A stretch of DNA of 64,000 bases from Eopsaltria australis (lineage: Eukaryota > Chordata > Aves > Passeriformes > Petroicidae), in assembly GCA_034509425.1 (NCBI GenBank), contig JAVTVJ010000534.1, forward strand, positions 124,001-188,000, in the 5' to 3' direction. Within the stretch, counting starts at the first letter, position 1. Each line of letters starts with the position of its first letter. Positions 20,746 to 33,000 of the stretch are shown here, in pieces. Made by a program: the position numbers and the translations under genes. A model generated the notes under the pieces. The model searched no databases. It worked only from the letters and a program-made list of their open reading frames with translations, and was not told where the DNA came from.

Positions 20746-23288
20746 GTTTTCATTTTACATGTGTATTTGAAAGTAGAACAGCTTTAAGGAAGAAAAACAT
20801 TTAGACTGCACCATTTTACAAAATACTAGAATTAATTCTGCTTATGAAACAGATCTGCTTTCTAATTCTAAAATTACTTTTCTTCATCTTTTCAAAATAA
20901 CAAGAGGGTGCCAGTAAATTGAGCCTCAGTCTGGCAGAGATTCAAGAGGATTCACACAGAGAAACTGGGCAAGCAAGTTATCTAATTCTCATGGTAAAAG
21001 CAAAAACCATTTTCCTGGTTTGGTTTTTGCATTCTGCTTTGTCTTAATTTAAAGTGAAAAATTTTAGAAAAGGGACCACTTGTCTTTAAGTTAGATGCGG
21101 TTTATTTAGGAAGTTAAAATCAATGTGCAATGCTTCAGCAATTAATAGACTCTCAGATATATTAAATATCTTAAAGTGTTTTAAACATTTTTAAAAGGGA
21201 ATTTGATTTGTGAATTCTACTCTGTTATATTAAAAAATTGTAGATTTACATACCGGAAAAGCTGTGGTTTGGTGAACTTGATTCGTAGTTATAAGTTGAA
21301 GATGTTTTAACCAGAAATCCAAGATGAAGTGCACTGAAGAAAGATTTTAATTATATGTATTATTTCTCCACTACAGGAAATAACCATCTTTTTGGTTTCA
21401 TCTTTTTTCCCAAGATACTTTGGAAGTATTTTAAGTTCTAGGGTTTGACGCACATATAATACATTTTTCTTGCATTGCGTGCACTTAGATGATAACATGG
21501 CCTCTAGCCTCCCATGAAGTGTGGAGCATTCTGTATGTTCTCACTTGCTTTTAAAAGACAGACAAGGGCTGTTGGTTGGGGAGTCACTTTGCCAATTCAG
21601 ATGTAAAGCCAGAGGAAGGGAAGGTGCTGCTTCAAGTGCTTTAGACAAGCTGACATTTGGTCAGTTTTGCAGATTCTGTAGGAATTTCTTTTTGTTTACA
21701 TAGAGAGGACTGAAAAGAATGAAGCAATATTACCTATTCATTTAAGCATGGAAGCTTTTAAAAGGCAACTCCTGTACATAATTTTCAGTCTCTCCCAATG
21801 GCACCCACTCAGACTTTCCTTTCTCTGAAATGAACTATAACACATTCACTGGTATGTGAAATGATCCATCTTTTTTCAAATACATACCTGTCTATACTAA
21901 CAAAAGTACTAAGCAGAGACCAGTTAAATGTTTCTTTGCTGGCCTAGGAGGCCTGCATGATGTCTCCCTGTACTTTACCACGATCAGCTGTACTAAGGAT
22001 GGATACTGCCATTCTGTTGTTCTTTGTGCCCACACACAGCCAACTCTTTGAAGGAGATTTTGTATTTAGCTTCCATTTTTCAAAAAGGCTTGGATAACAT
22101 GGTACTGCTGGTATTTTTAAAAGCTTTCAGTAAGTAAAAATTCAGCAGCATAAGGATGGAATTCATTACACCTAATTTATCTGTCTAAAGATTGTGTGTA
22201 ACTGGGAGTTACAGTAGATCTCTCTGTCCTCAGAGGAAAGAAAGGGAAATCTCTAGAGAATGATTCTGAGCTATCTTGTATGGTTATCTCTGTCCATAGG
22301 CTGCAAAAGGACTCTAGAGGACTGATTTAAACTGGTGTTCTTTGGAAAGGCAAATGCCATCCATCTTTCAGTGGCTGGAAATGCTGTGAACTGAACCATT
22401 GCAAAATGCAAATCTACAGGCTTTTTCTACCATGGTTTTCACTAGAATCTGTTTGTTCCAGTATGATACATACTTAATAAGTTTCAAGAAGCAGAGTCTA
22501 GAATTTTAGGTATATTGCAGGATAAATAAAAAATAAAATTTAAATTTTTAAGTTATCTTTTTAGGATTCTTAATCCACAATGAGCTGTGTTTGGGTTTTT
22601 TAGATGTGAATAGTCAAATTTACAGCAAATAAGACAAATTAGGTAATTAGTTATTTGTTTTTGTTATATAACAGTCATAATTCAAATGATCACATTTTGT
22701 TAGTCTGTTAACATTTCTCTCTCAACAAAGTAGTTTTGTAGCCATGTGTAAAGTCCTACTTCCCAATGAATCCAGCATTTACTTACCCAGCCAAAGCACT
22801 GCAGACCTTTATGGTTACATCTGGCCCAACATTCTGCAGGCATTGTATAACTTAGACTTTCAAAATACTTTACAATAATTTTGAAACTAAATTCTGTTAG
22901 GAAGTTCTAAAGACAAAATCAGGTAAATGTATCATTTAGAATAATGGATACAGGGGTTTTTTTTTCCAAGGGTATAACGTTACTCAGTTATGAAGGGTGA
23001 AATTCTTTCTTTGGATGGTCATGAGCAATTTACCTTGCAAAGAAGATCTATTTTATCATTTGCAGTGACAAGTGGGAAGCTGTGCTCTGAATACTGGAAG
23101 AGGAAAAGCTAACACTGAATACTAAATAGAACTGTCTTTCTATTATTGATCCACGCATTTCTGTAGCATGAATATTTTCCACCATTAATATTTTCTATCT
23201 GCATATTGGGAAGCTGGCCAGTTAGTTAATTCAAAGAGCAAAATTTTAGAAGCAGATCATAATTTCTTGTCTGTGTTCTTTTAAACAG
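20746..23288. other. PRKAR2B intron
   Basis: About 2.5 kb of AT-rich intron ending in the polypyrimidine tract and TTTAAACAG acceptor of the first visible PRKAR2B exon. No other feature recognised; short open frames here are chance. Confidence 0.6.
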
Positions 23289-23395
23289 GAACAGATGTCT
23301 CAGGTGTTAGATGCAATGTTTGAAAAGATGGTTGAAGGAGGGGAACATGTAATTGATCAAGGGGATGATGGTGACAACTTCTACGTCATTGACAG
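23289..23395 (+). CDS. PRKAR2B: PRKAR2B exon, start of first cAMP-binding domain
   Basis: 107-nt internal exon, acceptor AAACAG, donor GTGAAT. It encodes [20 protein letters not shown] followed by [15 protein letters not shown], with a split arginine codon at the end. This is the first part of cyclic-nucleotide-binding domain A of the type II-beta regulatory subunit, which holds the PKA catalytic subunit inactive until cAMP binds. The residues match RII-beta rather than RII-alpha as far as I recall. Preceding exons (dimerisation/docking domain and inhibitor sequence) were not found in 1-23288 and are presumed to lie further left. Confidence 0.95.
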
Positions 23396-23499
23396 GTGAA
23401 TTGCTGTGTCTTATTATAGGACAAAGTATTATGCAAAAGTCCATTGAGAAAAGTCTATTCTATGAGATTGTTTTAATGCTTACATTACAGCTTTTCTCT

Positions 23500-23790
23500 T
23501 GGTATCCAGTGACAGGACTCATGAGAATGGTTCAAAGCTGTGCCAGGAGAGGTTCAGATTTGACATTAGGAAGCATTTCTTTACCAAATGAGTGGTCAAG
23601 CACTGGAAAAGGCTTCCTAGAGGTCGATGCCCCAAGCCTGTCAGTGTTTAAGAGGCACTGGGACAATTCTTTTAATAAAATTCTTTCACTTTTGGGCAGC
23701 CCTGAAGTGGTCAGGTAGGTGGACAAAATGATTGGTTTAGGTCCCTTCTAACTGAAATATTAAACCAGAAGATCATAGAAGTGTGTCAGG
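23500..23790 (+). mobile_element. CR1 LINE fragment, 3' end, in PRKAR2B intron
   Basis: The + strand has AGGAGAGGTTCAGATTTGAC, CACTGGAAAAGGCTTCCTAG and TTTAGGTCCCTTCTAACTGA followed by AGAAGATCATAGA-like sequence, the conserved CR1 3' terminus. It lies about 100 bp after the exon donor, in sense orientation. Confidence 0.85.
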
Positions 23791-24298
23791 ATTCTGTGCT
23801 GGAAAGACAATATTTTTCAGCCTTGTGAGGTTACAGTTTGTCATCTCTTATCCAAAAGACTACAGGGACTTTACAATATTCTGTCAGCCTTGCGGTTTTT
23901 AGGTGTAGGGTATCACCTCTGTGTCCCTTATCAATGAAATAACTGCACAGATTTTTGCATTACATTCACATGATTTATCAATGCATGCCATAAAAGTATT
24001 TAGCACAGAAGAAAATGATGGCTCAGAATCAGTGGGCTTGGCAACTTCATGTTTTACAAGATAGCAGATTTTACTGCATTCCCAAAGAAAAAAAAAGTTA
24101 TTAAATTAATGATGGAGAGAAGAAATGCACAATATATTAGAAAAATGCATACATTTATTTCATGATCTTATGTTGCTTTTCAGATACATTCCTTCTGCTT
24201 TATCTTTGGAATTCATGGTATAAAAAATATAGTGAGAGGCTGCTTAGCAAAGGCCAGGGCTGGATTCTACTCATTGTATTTATATATTTTATTAACAG

Positions 24299-24452
24299 AG
24301 GTACATATGATATTTATGTAAAATGTGACGGTGTTGGGAGGTGTGTTGGAACCTATGATAACCGAGGATGTTTTGGTGAGTTGGCCTTAATGTACAATAC
24401 ACCCAGAGCAGCTACAATTATAGCTACCTCTCCTGGTTCCATCTGGGGTTTG
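24299..24452 (+). CDS. PRKAR2B: PRKAR2B exon, phosphate-binding cassette of domain A
   Basis: 154-nt exon, acceptor TTAACAG, donor GTAAGT. It completes the split arginine and encodes [17 protein letters not shown], then the phosphate-binding cassette [16 protein letters not shown], whose glutamate and arginine contact the ribose and phosphate of cAMP, ending [17 protein letters not shown] is characteristic of the beta isoform. The residue before FGELAL is cysteine, where I remember serine in mammals; this is a minor variation. It ends on a codon boundary. Confidence 0.97.
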
Positions 24453-25658
24453 GTAAGTAGAGTACTTCTTCTAAGCTATTTAAAAATATATATTTTATAC
24501 AGATTTCACTGGCATGCTATATCAGAAATAAAAAAATATATCATTTCAGAAAGTTTGATTCTAGAAATCCTGAGAAATCCCAACACAATGCTATCTTTTT
24601 CTAGAATCCACAGATGAAAATCTGAGGCTTAATAAAACACTGATTTAAAAAAAAACACTTTGTTTATTTTATTTTAATTACAATTTCCCAAATTGAAAAC
24701 CACTTGATAATTGCATATTATTTTCCCCCCCATGCCTTGATTGGAAATGCCTTTGTTTCTAGAGTAAAATTCCAGTATGAGGTTATTTACTGTGTTATAT
24801 TACCTGGATCTTTGATGAGAGTAATTGAATTTACCACAAAACTAAACTGAGATGGCCATCATCTTCAAGATGTACATATTGATCTAATGACTGATCCCAG
24901 GATTGAAATGAAACATGTTTTTTCACTGGGTTAATCCATGTGACTTTTGGGATTGTTTAGGACAATGTAAGAATGGCTTTAAATTGGATTGGGTTGTGTT
25001 AGCCAGTAAGTGCCCCCTGTGGCAGGGAAGGCTTGCAATGCCTTTCCCCTCTGCCTGTCACCAGGGCACAGCCACACAAAGTTAAGAGAAGAAAACATCA
25101 TATGTGTAGTTTTTCCATCTGTCTGGTTCACTTTCATGGCCAAATCCTAAGGAATGTCCATTTGGCTGTTTAGGGCAGCAGTGAGCCTTGTTTTGCTGAA
25201 ATAGCAGAAAGTGGACTGTGACCTAAGACCCAGACCCAGGTATTTCGGTTTTGTTTATACAAAAACCTAAAAGCCTCTTTGAGTACATATCAATTTATAT
25301 GGGACCTCGGGAAAATGAATAAACTTTGTAAATTAAACATTTAAATATAGAGGATTTCTTAAATATCCTAAATTACCCACTCAGTGTTCACCCTCTCTAC
25401 CCACTGTACATGAACTCAGTATGTGCTCTGCAGGGATTTTCACAGCGATTTTCAGATCAGGAGCTTAAATTTAGGAGCTCTTGATTGACCTCTAGAGGAA
25501 TCTTTCTCAACTGACAGTAGGGAGAGACCAGCCAGCTAGGTTCTCAGCTACACCGAGTGACTAAAATAGGGTAATTTAATCATATTCGGCCAGTTCTAAA
25601 GTATTTTCTAGCACATATTTTCAGTTAATAAACTCTCTTTTTCTCTTTGTGTTTACAG
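24453..25658. other. PRKAR2B intron
   Basis: 1.2 kb between exons, ending TTTACAG. No repeat or gene recognised. Confidence 0.7.
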
Positions 25659-25760
25659 GATAGGGTAACATTCCGAAGAATCATTGTAAAAAATAATGCC
25701 AAAAAGAGAAGAATGTATGAAAGTTTTATTGAGTCATTGCCTTTCCTTAAATCTTTAGAA
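25659..25760 (+). CDS. PRKAR2B: PRKAR2B exon, linker helices between cAMP domains
   Basis: 102-nt exon in phase 0, acceptor TTTACAG, donor GTAAGA. It encodes [20 protein letters not shown] then [14 protein letters not shown], the alpha-helical B/C region that joins the two cAMP-binding domains and swings on cAMP binding. Confidence 0.97.
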
Positions 25761-26323
25761 GTAAGATTTCTATTGCATTATTTTAATGGCTGTATCAGAG
25801 GTACCTGATAACAGTCTGCTCTTGAAAACTTAAAATTTGGCATTCAAAGTGTCTCCACAATAGAAGGTTGTATACTTTTGTTTCAGAGAAAGACTACATT
25901 TTAATTTTTTTTAAATTTAGGATAAATTATTATTGTTCATATTGTATTTTAAAACATAAGTTTACTTTCAGTTTCCCAAAGTTTAGTTTTACTAGGTATT
26001 AGCCAATAAAATTAAACAATGACTTGGGGAATTTAAAAATATTTTAATTTATCAGCTGTATTTTTACATATATTTTTACATGCATGCTTTTCTGAACATA
26101 ATTTTGGAAAGCTTCTTACAAAAATGGAAGCTTATCAGAATAGCTGTTAAAACTGTAATATACACTATTCAGCAGTACTTTTTTTAATGGTAATCAAACC
26201 AGGAAAATAAAGATACGCTATTTTGTGCAAAGATTCACAGAAAGAAATATGAAAGGGCTTTCTAAATATATACTGTTTTAATGTTAACCAAATATTCCTT
26301 ACATTTTCTTTTTTTAAATAAAG

Positions 26324-26398
26324 GTATCTGAGCGTTTAAAAGTGGTTGATGTGATTGGTACCAAAGTGTACAAAGATGGAGAACAAATCATTGCTCAG
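26324..26398 (+). CDS. PRKAR2B: PRKAR2B exon, start of second cAMP-binding domain
   Basis: 75-nt exon in phase 0, acceptor AATAAAG, donor GTACAG. It encodes [20 protein letters not shown] then QIIAQ, the first strands of domain B. The beta-type residues [11 protein letters not shown] support PRKAR2B. Confidence 0.97.
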
Positions 26399-27146
26399 GT
26401 ACAGTTTCTTCCTAGTTTTAGTTTTTCTTTCATAATAGGTAACAATAATCACGTTATTTATAGATAATGCATACTTTAAAATCCTATTTTTCTTTCTCAC
26501 ATAAACAAAATCAATGAATCTTAAATGTAAGAGATGGTTATTTTGTTTCAAAAGCTCACTTTTCACTTACAATACTTTCAAAACCAACCCTCTTTGTTGG
26601 TATAAATAAAAAAGTCAATATTATTAGTATACTTAGAAATTTAATCTTTATAAGTGTGCTTCCAAGGAGGAGCACTGAAGACTCACCTTGGTATTGTTAA
26701 AATATGGTCAACTTTTCAAGAAGACAGAAGTAAACTTCAGGATAGGCAACTGTGACTGTCTTCCCCAGGATAATTAGTGGATATCACATAGCCCCTGGAG
26801 GCTTTTTATACTGGGAACTTGCTAAGGGAAATAATTTGGGAGGAATATAGAAGTGAATAAATGATAGTAAGGATCCTAAAAATCTTCCACAACATTGGTT
26901 TTCTCTGCTTTTTGTGTAAGGCACAGTCAGCTATGTCTTTTCCTGAACAGGCCTTGCTGTCAGTTCTGTATAGATGTTTTGATTATATGTCTAGACTATG
27001 GTTTTCAAACTGAAAGTGGATTCTTTTGCAATAGGTATCAAAAAGAGGAGCTTCAAGGCACTCGTTGCAAATATTTTGATGTTACCATGAAATTATAAGG
27101 GAAATTTTAAACTTTTTTTACTCACTTTATATTTTTTCTTGTGCAG

Positions 27147-27212
27147 GGTGACTTGGCTGATTCTTTCTTTATTGTGGAATCTGGAGAAGTAAGGATTATA
27201 ATGACAAGGAAG
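27147..27212 (+). CDS. PRKAR2B: PRKAR2B exon, domain B core strand
   Basis: 66-nt exon in phase 0, acceptor GTGCAG, donor GTAAAC. It encodes [22 protein letters not shown] split by no codon, i.e. the beta-barrel strand with the SGEV turn of the second cyclic-nucleotide-binding domain. The intron that follows is only 135 bp. Confidence 0.96.
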
Positions 27213-27347
27213 GTAAACATCCCTAAAACAACAACCTTTTTTTTTTTTACCATTGTCACTAACTTTGCTTATGAAATTCTGAGTTCGACAAATCTCTCCT
27301 CTCATTCTCTCCTCTCTTTCTCTTTCTTTTTTTACATGATATTTCAG

Positions 27348-27486
27348 GGTAAACAAGATCTAGAAGAGAATGGAGCAGTAGAAATAGCTCGATGCTCAAG
27401 AGGACAGTATTTTGGAGAACTTGCTCTTGTAACTAACAAACCCCGAGCTGCTTCTGCATTTGCTCTTGGCACTGTCAAATGTTTAG
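27348..27486 (+). CDS. PRKAR2B: PRKAR2B exon, phosphate-binding cassette of domain B
   Basis: 139-nt exon, acceptor TTTCAG, donor GTATTC. It encodes [20 protein letters not shown], then the second cassette [18 protein letters not shown], with the conserved glutamate and arginine, and ends after VKCL plus one base. High-affinity cAMP site of the regulatory subunit. Confidence 0.97.
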
Positions 27487-28928
27487 GTATTCAATACTAT
27501 TTTATATGTAATATAAAATGATACATAATCTATTTGGTTGTTTTTATTGTGACTGTCTTTCTCCAGAATATAAGATTTAAGGCTGTTTCAGTAACCACCT
27601 ATTATTGTGCATTACGATTTGTGTTCTTTATCTGCAAAAATTACTTGTAATTGATAGATACTATTACACACAATTTCTCCAACATTTCTCTGATTGTATG
27701 GAAGTAAAAATTATTTTAGGACAGTACAGAGTATTGCTGCAAACTGCTTATAGCTATCAGATAAATGTCTAATACTCTGCAGAAAGGTGAGGTGTTTCTT
27801 TTCTCAGTAGACTGACTCATCTAAGAAATAATTCTGTTAAAAATCCTGTGCCTTTTTATCCCCATGACTTAAGCTTTATCAAATTATTTTGTCTACACTA
27901 GCTGTTAATTTAGTCATCCCATCACACTGTGGTCTCAGGCACAGGAAGAGTGAAGACTGTAGGAGTTGGGCTCATAGACAGCCCTTCGAATCCATTGCTT
28001 TTCATGGTCTGATGTTTAGCTCCTTATTATGGGAAAACTGTAAACTGCAAAGATAGATCTGGCATTCCTGCATAATGATGTGATGACCAAGCCAGTAACC
28101 AAAAAGTTTCTCTACTTTTTGAAATTCCTAACTCCAAACACTCAGAGATGATCAGGCAATAGAGATCAAAGATATGACAGATGGGAAAGAACAAGAGGCA
28201 GTGGTGAGGAAAAGTGTTATCCATTCTGCCTGAATAACAAAGATCTCTGGCACTTCCCAAACAGCAGAGATCTCAAACATTTCTCAGGAGACAAGATATT
28301 ACAAGCTAGCAGGTTGGAAGTATATGAAGTTTCTTCCCTGGCCTATTGGCTGGAACTATAGAGGATCACATTATGTGATCAGATAAAGAAAATATTCTGG
28401 TTGGCTGTTCACTGACATTGCGTGTAAATTACTGTCTTCAACTTTTTGCATATTTTCTGGGAAAATAAGTATTCATTACCATTTTCACTTTGGGTGGAAG
28501 TGAGTAAAAAGAGCAAGGAAATAGGCTGTTAGAGCCCAAATACAGCCAACAACATCACTTAAGGATGTGGCTTTTTGAAATCTCATGGGTCTTAAAACTT
28601 TATTTTGTGGAGGAATCCAGGCCCCTTCAGACTTCTTCACCAGCTCTTGGGTAACATAAATCTTACTATGAAAATATTTTCAAAATAAGGAACATAGAAA
28701 GTTCATTTATGAAGTTTCAAGACAGCAATGTGGTTGATGTTGGTTGATCTTGGTTTTGCTAAGGCTTTGCTAAGGTAAGTGGTTCCCTTCCATGTAAACA
28801 ATGTAAATGCCTAGGTAGTATCTGTTGCCATTTAAAATCTTAGACTGGAATATCATAAATACCAGGATTAGTGTCTGTCACTGATGAGCACTTCATATTC
28901 TTTCTCTTTCTCTCCATTTTTATTTTAG
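27487..28928. other. PRKAR2B last intron
   Basis: 1.4 kb, ending in a T-rich tract and TTTTAG. No other feature seen. Confidence 0.7.
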
Positions 28929-29062
28929 TTATGGATGTGCAGGCATTTGAAAGGCTTTTGGGACCTTGTATGGAAATTCTGAAAAGAAACATTGCAAACT
29001 ATGAAGAGCAGCTAGTTGCTCTGTTTGGAACAAACATGGACATTGCTGACACCAGTGCATGA
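28929..29062 (+). CDS. PRKAR2B: PRKAR2B last coding exon
   Basis: Acceptor TATTTTAG. It completes the split codon and encodes [20 protein letters not shown] followed by [20 protein letters not shown] and TSA, ending at TGA 29060-29062. This is the C-terminal helix that caps the second cAMP site; LFGTNMDI is a beta-isoform ending. The seven visible exons give 258 codons, the C-terminal part of a protein of about 418 residues in mammals. Confidence 0.97.
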
Positions 29063-29862
29063 ACTAAACATTGGAGCAACAAGATCTGTTACGAGAATAT
29101 AGCACAGTAGTGGTTAGTCCATTGAGAAATTGTCTCTCTTCCTATAGATGCCAAGCATTTTCTGTGATTTTAAGAATGAGATTGGGTTTTTTGGTTTGGT
29201 TTGTTTTTTGGTTGGGTGGTTCTTTTGTTTTTGTTTGTTTGGTTTTTTGTTGGGGTTTTTTTTTTTTTTTTTACTTATGACAGTGGAAATACTAGTAAGG
29301 AAAATAGCAATTCAGTAAACTGAGGACTTGATTTTTTAAAGTCCTTAAAATTGATGGTTCCATCTGATATAAGGACAACCTGTAGTAGCACAGCACTTTT
29401 GAAAATCAAGTCCTTTAACACAGCATTTCCTTAAAGAATAGATTTTTTTAAAAAACCCACATGTGATGAACTTGTTAAACCAGCTTCTGTTCTTCAAAAA
29501 GGTTACATCTTTTCTGGAAAGACTGTTAGTTTGAATGTGATATGTTGAAAGTATTAGTGCACACAAAGTGTTTATATGTATTAATACAGAAGATATACAG
29601 TAGATATTACTTTTTGACTATTACAGTTGTCATGATTTTATGTTGCATTTATCACAGATGTAGTGAATCGCAAGATTAATCATAAGATAAAGCATGACAA
29701 TGCATTTTGTGTAATGCTCATGACCCAAATCTGGATTTTAAGATTTTGTAATTAAAGTCCTCTTTGTTTAATATGTCATGTTTCAGCACGACATTGTAAT
29801 ATCTTATGCAATTTAGAGGACTTGTATATTTTTGCAATAAACTGCATTTTTTATTAGTTACA
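29063..29862 (+). other. PRKAR2B: PRKAR2B 3' untranslated region
   Basis: About 800 nt after the stop with no long reading frame, containing G/T-rich runs at 29175-29275 and ending just after a poly(A) signal AATAAA at 29836-29841. The exact cleavage site is not determinable. Confidence 0.75.
29836..29841 (+). terminator. PRKAR2B poly(A) signal
   Basis: AATAAA followed by T-rich sequence (CTGCATTTTTTATTAG). It is the first canonical hexamer after the stop codon. Confidence 0.75.
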
Positions 29863-30935
29863 TGAATTCTGTACATGAGTGAGGACAGCTGACAAATTAA
29901 CCTTAATGCTTTCAAAGCAAAGGCATGGGTCATTGTCATGTTCTACCTAATCATACATAACCTATATTGTTTTCCTTGTGTTATATTTATGCATTTTGTC
30001 TTCTCTATTTATGCTTGTTCTCTAGTTATTTTTTTTAGATCTCACCTTTTTTATTGTTAAATCTGTTTCAAGTGAAATGATCTCTGTATATCTCTCTTCC
30101 TGCAGTCTAATCTTAGCTATCAAAGATCAGAGTCAATTACTGAAGTGATTGATATCAAAAGCCATGCTAAACTAAGCTTGTCCTTGAAAATCTTTAACAG
30201 GAAGTGCAAAAATATTTTTAATTTGAAAGATCAGTACTTCCAAAGCTTTGCACACATCTGTCATTGTTAAAGCTAACATGTCTTGCTTTCAAAAACCTGT
30301 AGGTCATCATGAAATAATGTGTTCAGCCATAATAGCATGGGATGCTTTCTGAGATTGAGGAGAGAGAATATCATCTTAATTAGGAGCACAGGGCTCATTG
30401 CTTACGAGGGTCTGTGACTGGAAATTTCAGGCACAGTCCAGTTTCAATCCTGCTTACTGACCTGTCTGTTGATGTTCATGGATAGCCAGTGCACGTACTG
30501 GTGATGGGCAGCTCTGCCAAAATGACGCTGCAAGAGTTGTAGGAAGGCTGCTTGTGCCCTGATTCAAACACCTGAATTATAACATCTTTCCTTCTTAGAT
30601 AATGACTTTTCTAATGCCATATATTTGTGTATGTTGATGTAATCATTATGCTACAGTTAGTGATATGTTCTGACAATTTATATAATCATACCTGTATATG
30701 AAATTATGATTATATACTATGTTAACAATATATAATTTATATCATATAGTATGGTATAAATTATAAATCAGATTCTTAACAAAATACAATCTGAACAAAA
30801 TTTACAACTATTTTTTTTACCTAGAAACCTGGTATGAATAATTGCACATATGATAACTTGTCTTTGTACTTTTGATTTATGGAAAAAAGAGAAGCCTGTT
30901 ATACTAGAAGGAAATATCATGTAACCAAAATCTAC
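29863..30935. other. Intergenic DNA between PRKAR2B and ERV-3
   Basis: About 1 kb with an AT-rich block at 30660-30800. No gene recognised. ACTTG at 30936-30940 is the left ERV-3 target duplication. Confidence 0.55.
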
Positions 30936-30940
30936 ACTTG

Positions 30941-31827
30941 TGTCTTGGTTTGAAGGACAGGTGTTTGTTAAGGAAGGCAGGAGCCTCCCTTGGGATGGGA
31001 AACTGTAACTCCTCTCTCTCTGAATTATTATAAATTTGAAATCAAGAGGCTCTCAGGCAAAGATATGGGAATAGGAATAACAGTTCTTTATTACTATCTA
31101 AAACAAAGGATAACAAATAACAACAACTATAACGTTAACTAACAAACAGAACCAGAAACTCAGTGGCAGCCTGCTCGGCTTCAGGCACCTTTCCCTTTGG
31201 TGCAGTTCCAGTCACAGCCTGCAGGGGCGCTCTGGGTGCGGTGATTCCCCGGTGCCTGCAGGGGGCGCTCCGGCGTGAGCTCAGGTAGCACACGGCGAAT
31301 GGCGACTGCCTGAAGCACGGAGGGATGGAGGAGAGCCCTTGCTCCACAGACCCTCGGGAGGGGCAGCTGGTGTCGGTGCCACAGCAGGATCTCGGGACAC
31401 AGGGAGCTGGGACGGTAAGGGGTCTCCACGTGCAGGGAAAAACCCCGCTACAATGTAGCGGAGAAAAGCGGGCTGGTGGCAGGCAGGTCGGCTCCGGATG
31501 GGGCAGAGGGCAGAGACTCACAGCAGACAGACCGGCAGCTCCGCGCTGGCTTCTCAGGGGCCGTGGGTTCAGCAGACAGCAGCTCTGACCGTCTAGCTCC
31601 GAGGGTCTCGAGCAAGAGGGCGTGACCTCCCTCTGCCTTTGCTTTTCAGTCTTTCTAAATCTCGAGTTACCAGGCTCTGCTTCCGTGAGGGGCAATTTTG
31701 CCCCACCCTGCCACGGAGAAAGGCTCTACCTTTGTGCTTTGTTTCTCTTAAGTACCTAGTTATTTGTGTCTTAGCAACTCATGGGAGAAAAATTCCTGAG
31801 GAAAATAACTAGATTCAACCTTCAACA
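30941..31827 (-). repeat. ERV-3 3' LTR
   Basis: 887 bp, + strand from TGTCTTGG to TTCAACA. It lacks a 6-bp insertion present in the 5' copy near 38490. The minus-strand sequence just outside, GGGGTGGAGAA (31828-31840), is the polypurine tract. Confidence 0.94.
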
Positions 31828-31959
31828 TTCTCCACCCCGAATTTTTTTCCCATGCAAACACCTTACATCAAATTTAAACTTTCGAGGTATATACATACAT
31901 GCAGATACAGATACAAGCGCAGTGTCATAAGTAGTTCACCTTAAAACAAGATCTTTTTG

Positions 31960-32311
31960 AGGTATGCATCGGGTCTCTCTATCTCTTTGCATCACCCACT
32001 AGGTGCAGCTCGGTCCCTGAGCAAAGACAACCCCCCGGATGGGATTGTCTTTACTTGAGGCAGAGTTTACCCAAACAGTCTTTCCTAGTATACCTCTCAT
32101 GTGTACTACTGGAACTTTATCTCCATCTGTTGTTTGCAAGGGGTCAGAGTGGGCAGGTCCGGCCCGGCTGGAGGAACCTCGGGTGTTCACTAACTATGTG
32201 GCCTTTGCCAAATTAGTCTCTCAGTTCTTGAACGTCCCCCCACCCAGTGCTTTCAAGGTGGTTTTGAGCAGGCCATTGTACCTTTCAACTTTCCCAGCTG
32301 CTGGTGCATGA
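31960..32311 (-). pseudogene. pol: ERV-3 pol, integrase C-terminal part
   Basis: Frames on the minus strand from 32311 to about 31999 encode the end of integrase in pieces: GRVIY-type frames upstream are shifted, and the clearest block (31999-32190) reads VNTRGSSSRAGPAHSDPLQT then VVHMRGILGKTVWVNSASSK, resembling the C-terminal DNA-binding domain of ERVL integrase. At least one frameshift separates it from the catalytic part. The purine tract and 3' LTR follow directly, with no env. Confidence 0.7.
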
Positions 32312-32424
32312 TAAGGGATATGGTACACCCACTCGATGCCATGTTCCCTAGCCCAGGTGTTTATAAGGCTATTTTTGAAGTGAGTCCTATTGTCGGATTC
32401 AATTCTCTCGGGGGTACCATGTCT

Positions 32425-32832
32425 CTAAAGAACTTGTTTTTCGAGGCCCAGGATGGTGTTCCGGGCAGTGGCATGAGGCACAGGGTAGGTCTCCAGCCAT
32501 CCTGTGGTGGCTTCCACCATTGCGAGAACATAGCGCTTGCCTTGGCAGGTCTGGGGCAGTGTGATGTAATCAATCTGCCAAGCCTCTCCATACTTGTATT
32601 TGGACCACCGTCCACCGTACCATAGAGGCTTTACCCGCTTGGCTTGTTTGATCGCAGCGCACGTCTCACAATCATGGATCACTTGGGAGATACTGTCCGT
32701 GGTTAGGTCCACTCCTCGGTCTCGTGCCCACTTATAGGTGGCATCTTTGCCCTGGTGGCCTGAGGCATCATGGGCCCATCGGACTAGGAACAGCTCCCTT
32801 TTGTGCTGCCAGTCTAAATCTATCTGTGCCAC
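32425..32832 (-). pseudogene. pol: ERV-3 pol, integrase zinc and catalytic domain start
   Basis: 135 codons. HDASGHQGKDATYKWARDRG and HDCETCAAIK give the paired histidines and CETC cysteines of the zinc domain; WQIDYITLP holds the first catalytic aspartate. The frame then shifts, so the second catalytic aspartate (in the ESDNRTHF-like stretch near 32390) lies in another frame. Integrase would insert the DNA copy into host chromosomes. Confidence 0.88.
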
Positions 32833-33000
32833 CTCAATCTTTGCGGCGTGATCTACCTGCTTGTTGTTTTGGTGTTCTTCGTTAGCTCGGCTCTTAGGGA
32901 CATGGGCGTCTACATGGCGGACTTTTACGGGTAGCTTCTCTACCCGAGTGGCAATGTTTTTCCATTCATCAGCTGCCCAGATTGGCTTTCCTCTACGCTG

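Noticed and set aside
24162..24617. 151-codon frame reading through a PRKAR2B exon
   Set aside because: It is the exon 24299-24452 plus intron on either side; canonical splice sites define the real boundaries.
27141..27521. 126-codon frame spanning two PRKAR2B exons without splicing
   Set aside because: The short 135-bp intron happens to lack stops in this frame; GT/AG sites and the protein alignment show that it is an intron.
30951..31695. 186-codon minus frame in the ERV-3 LTR
   Set aside because: Same frame occurs in both LTR copies; it is LTR sequence with no known coding role and is broken by an indel in the other copy.
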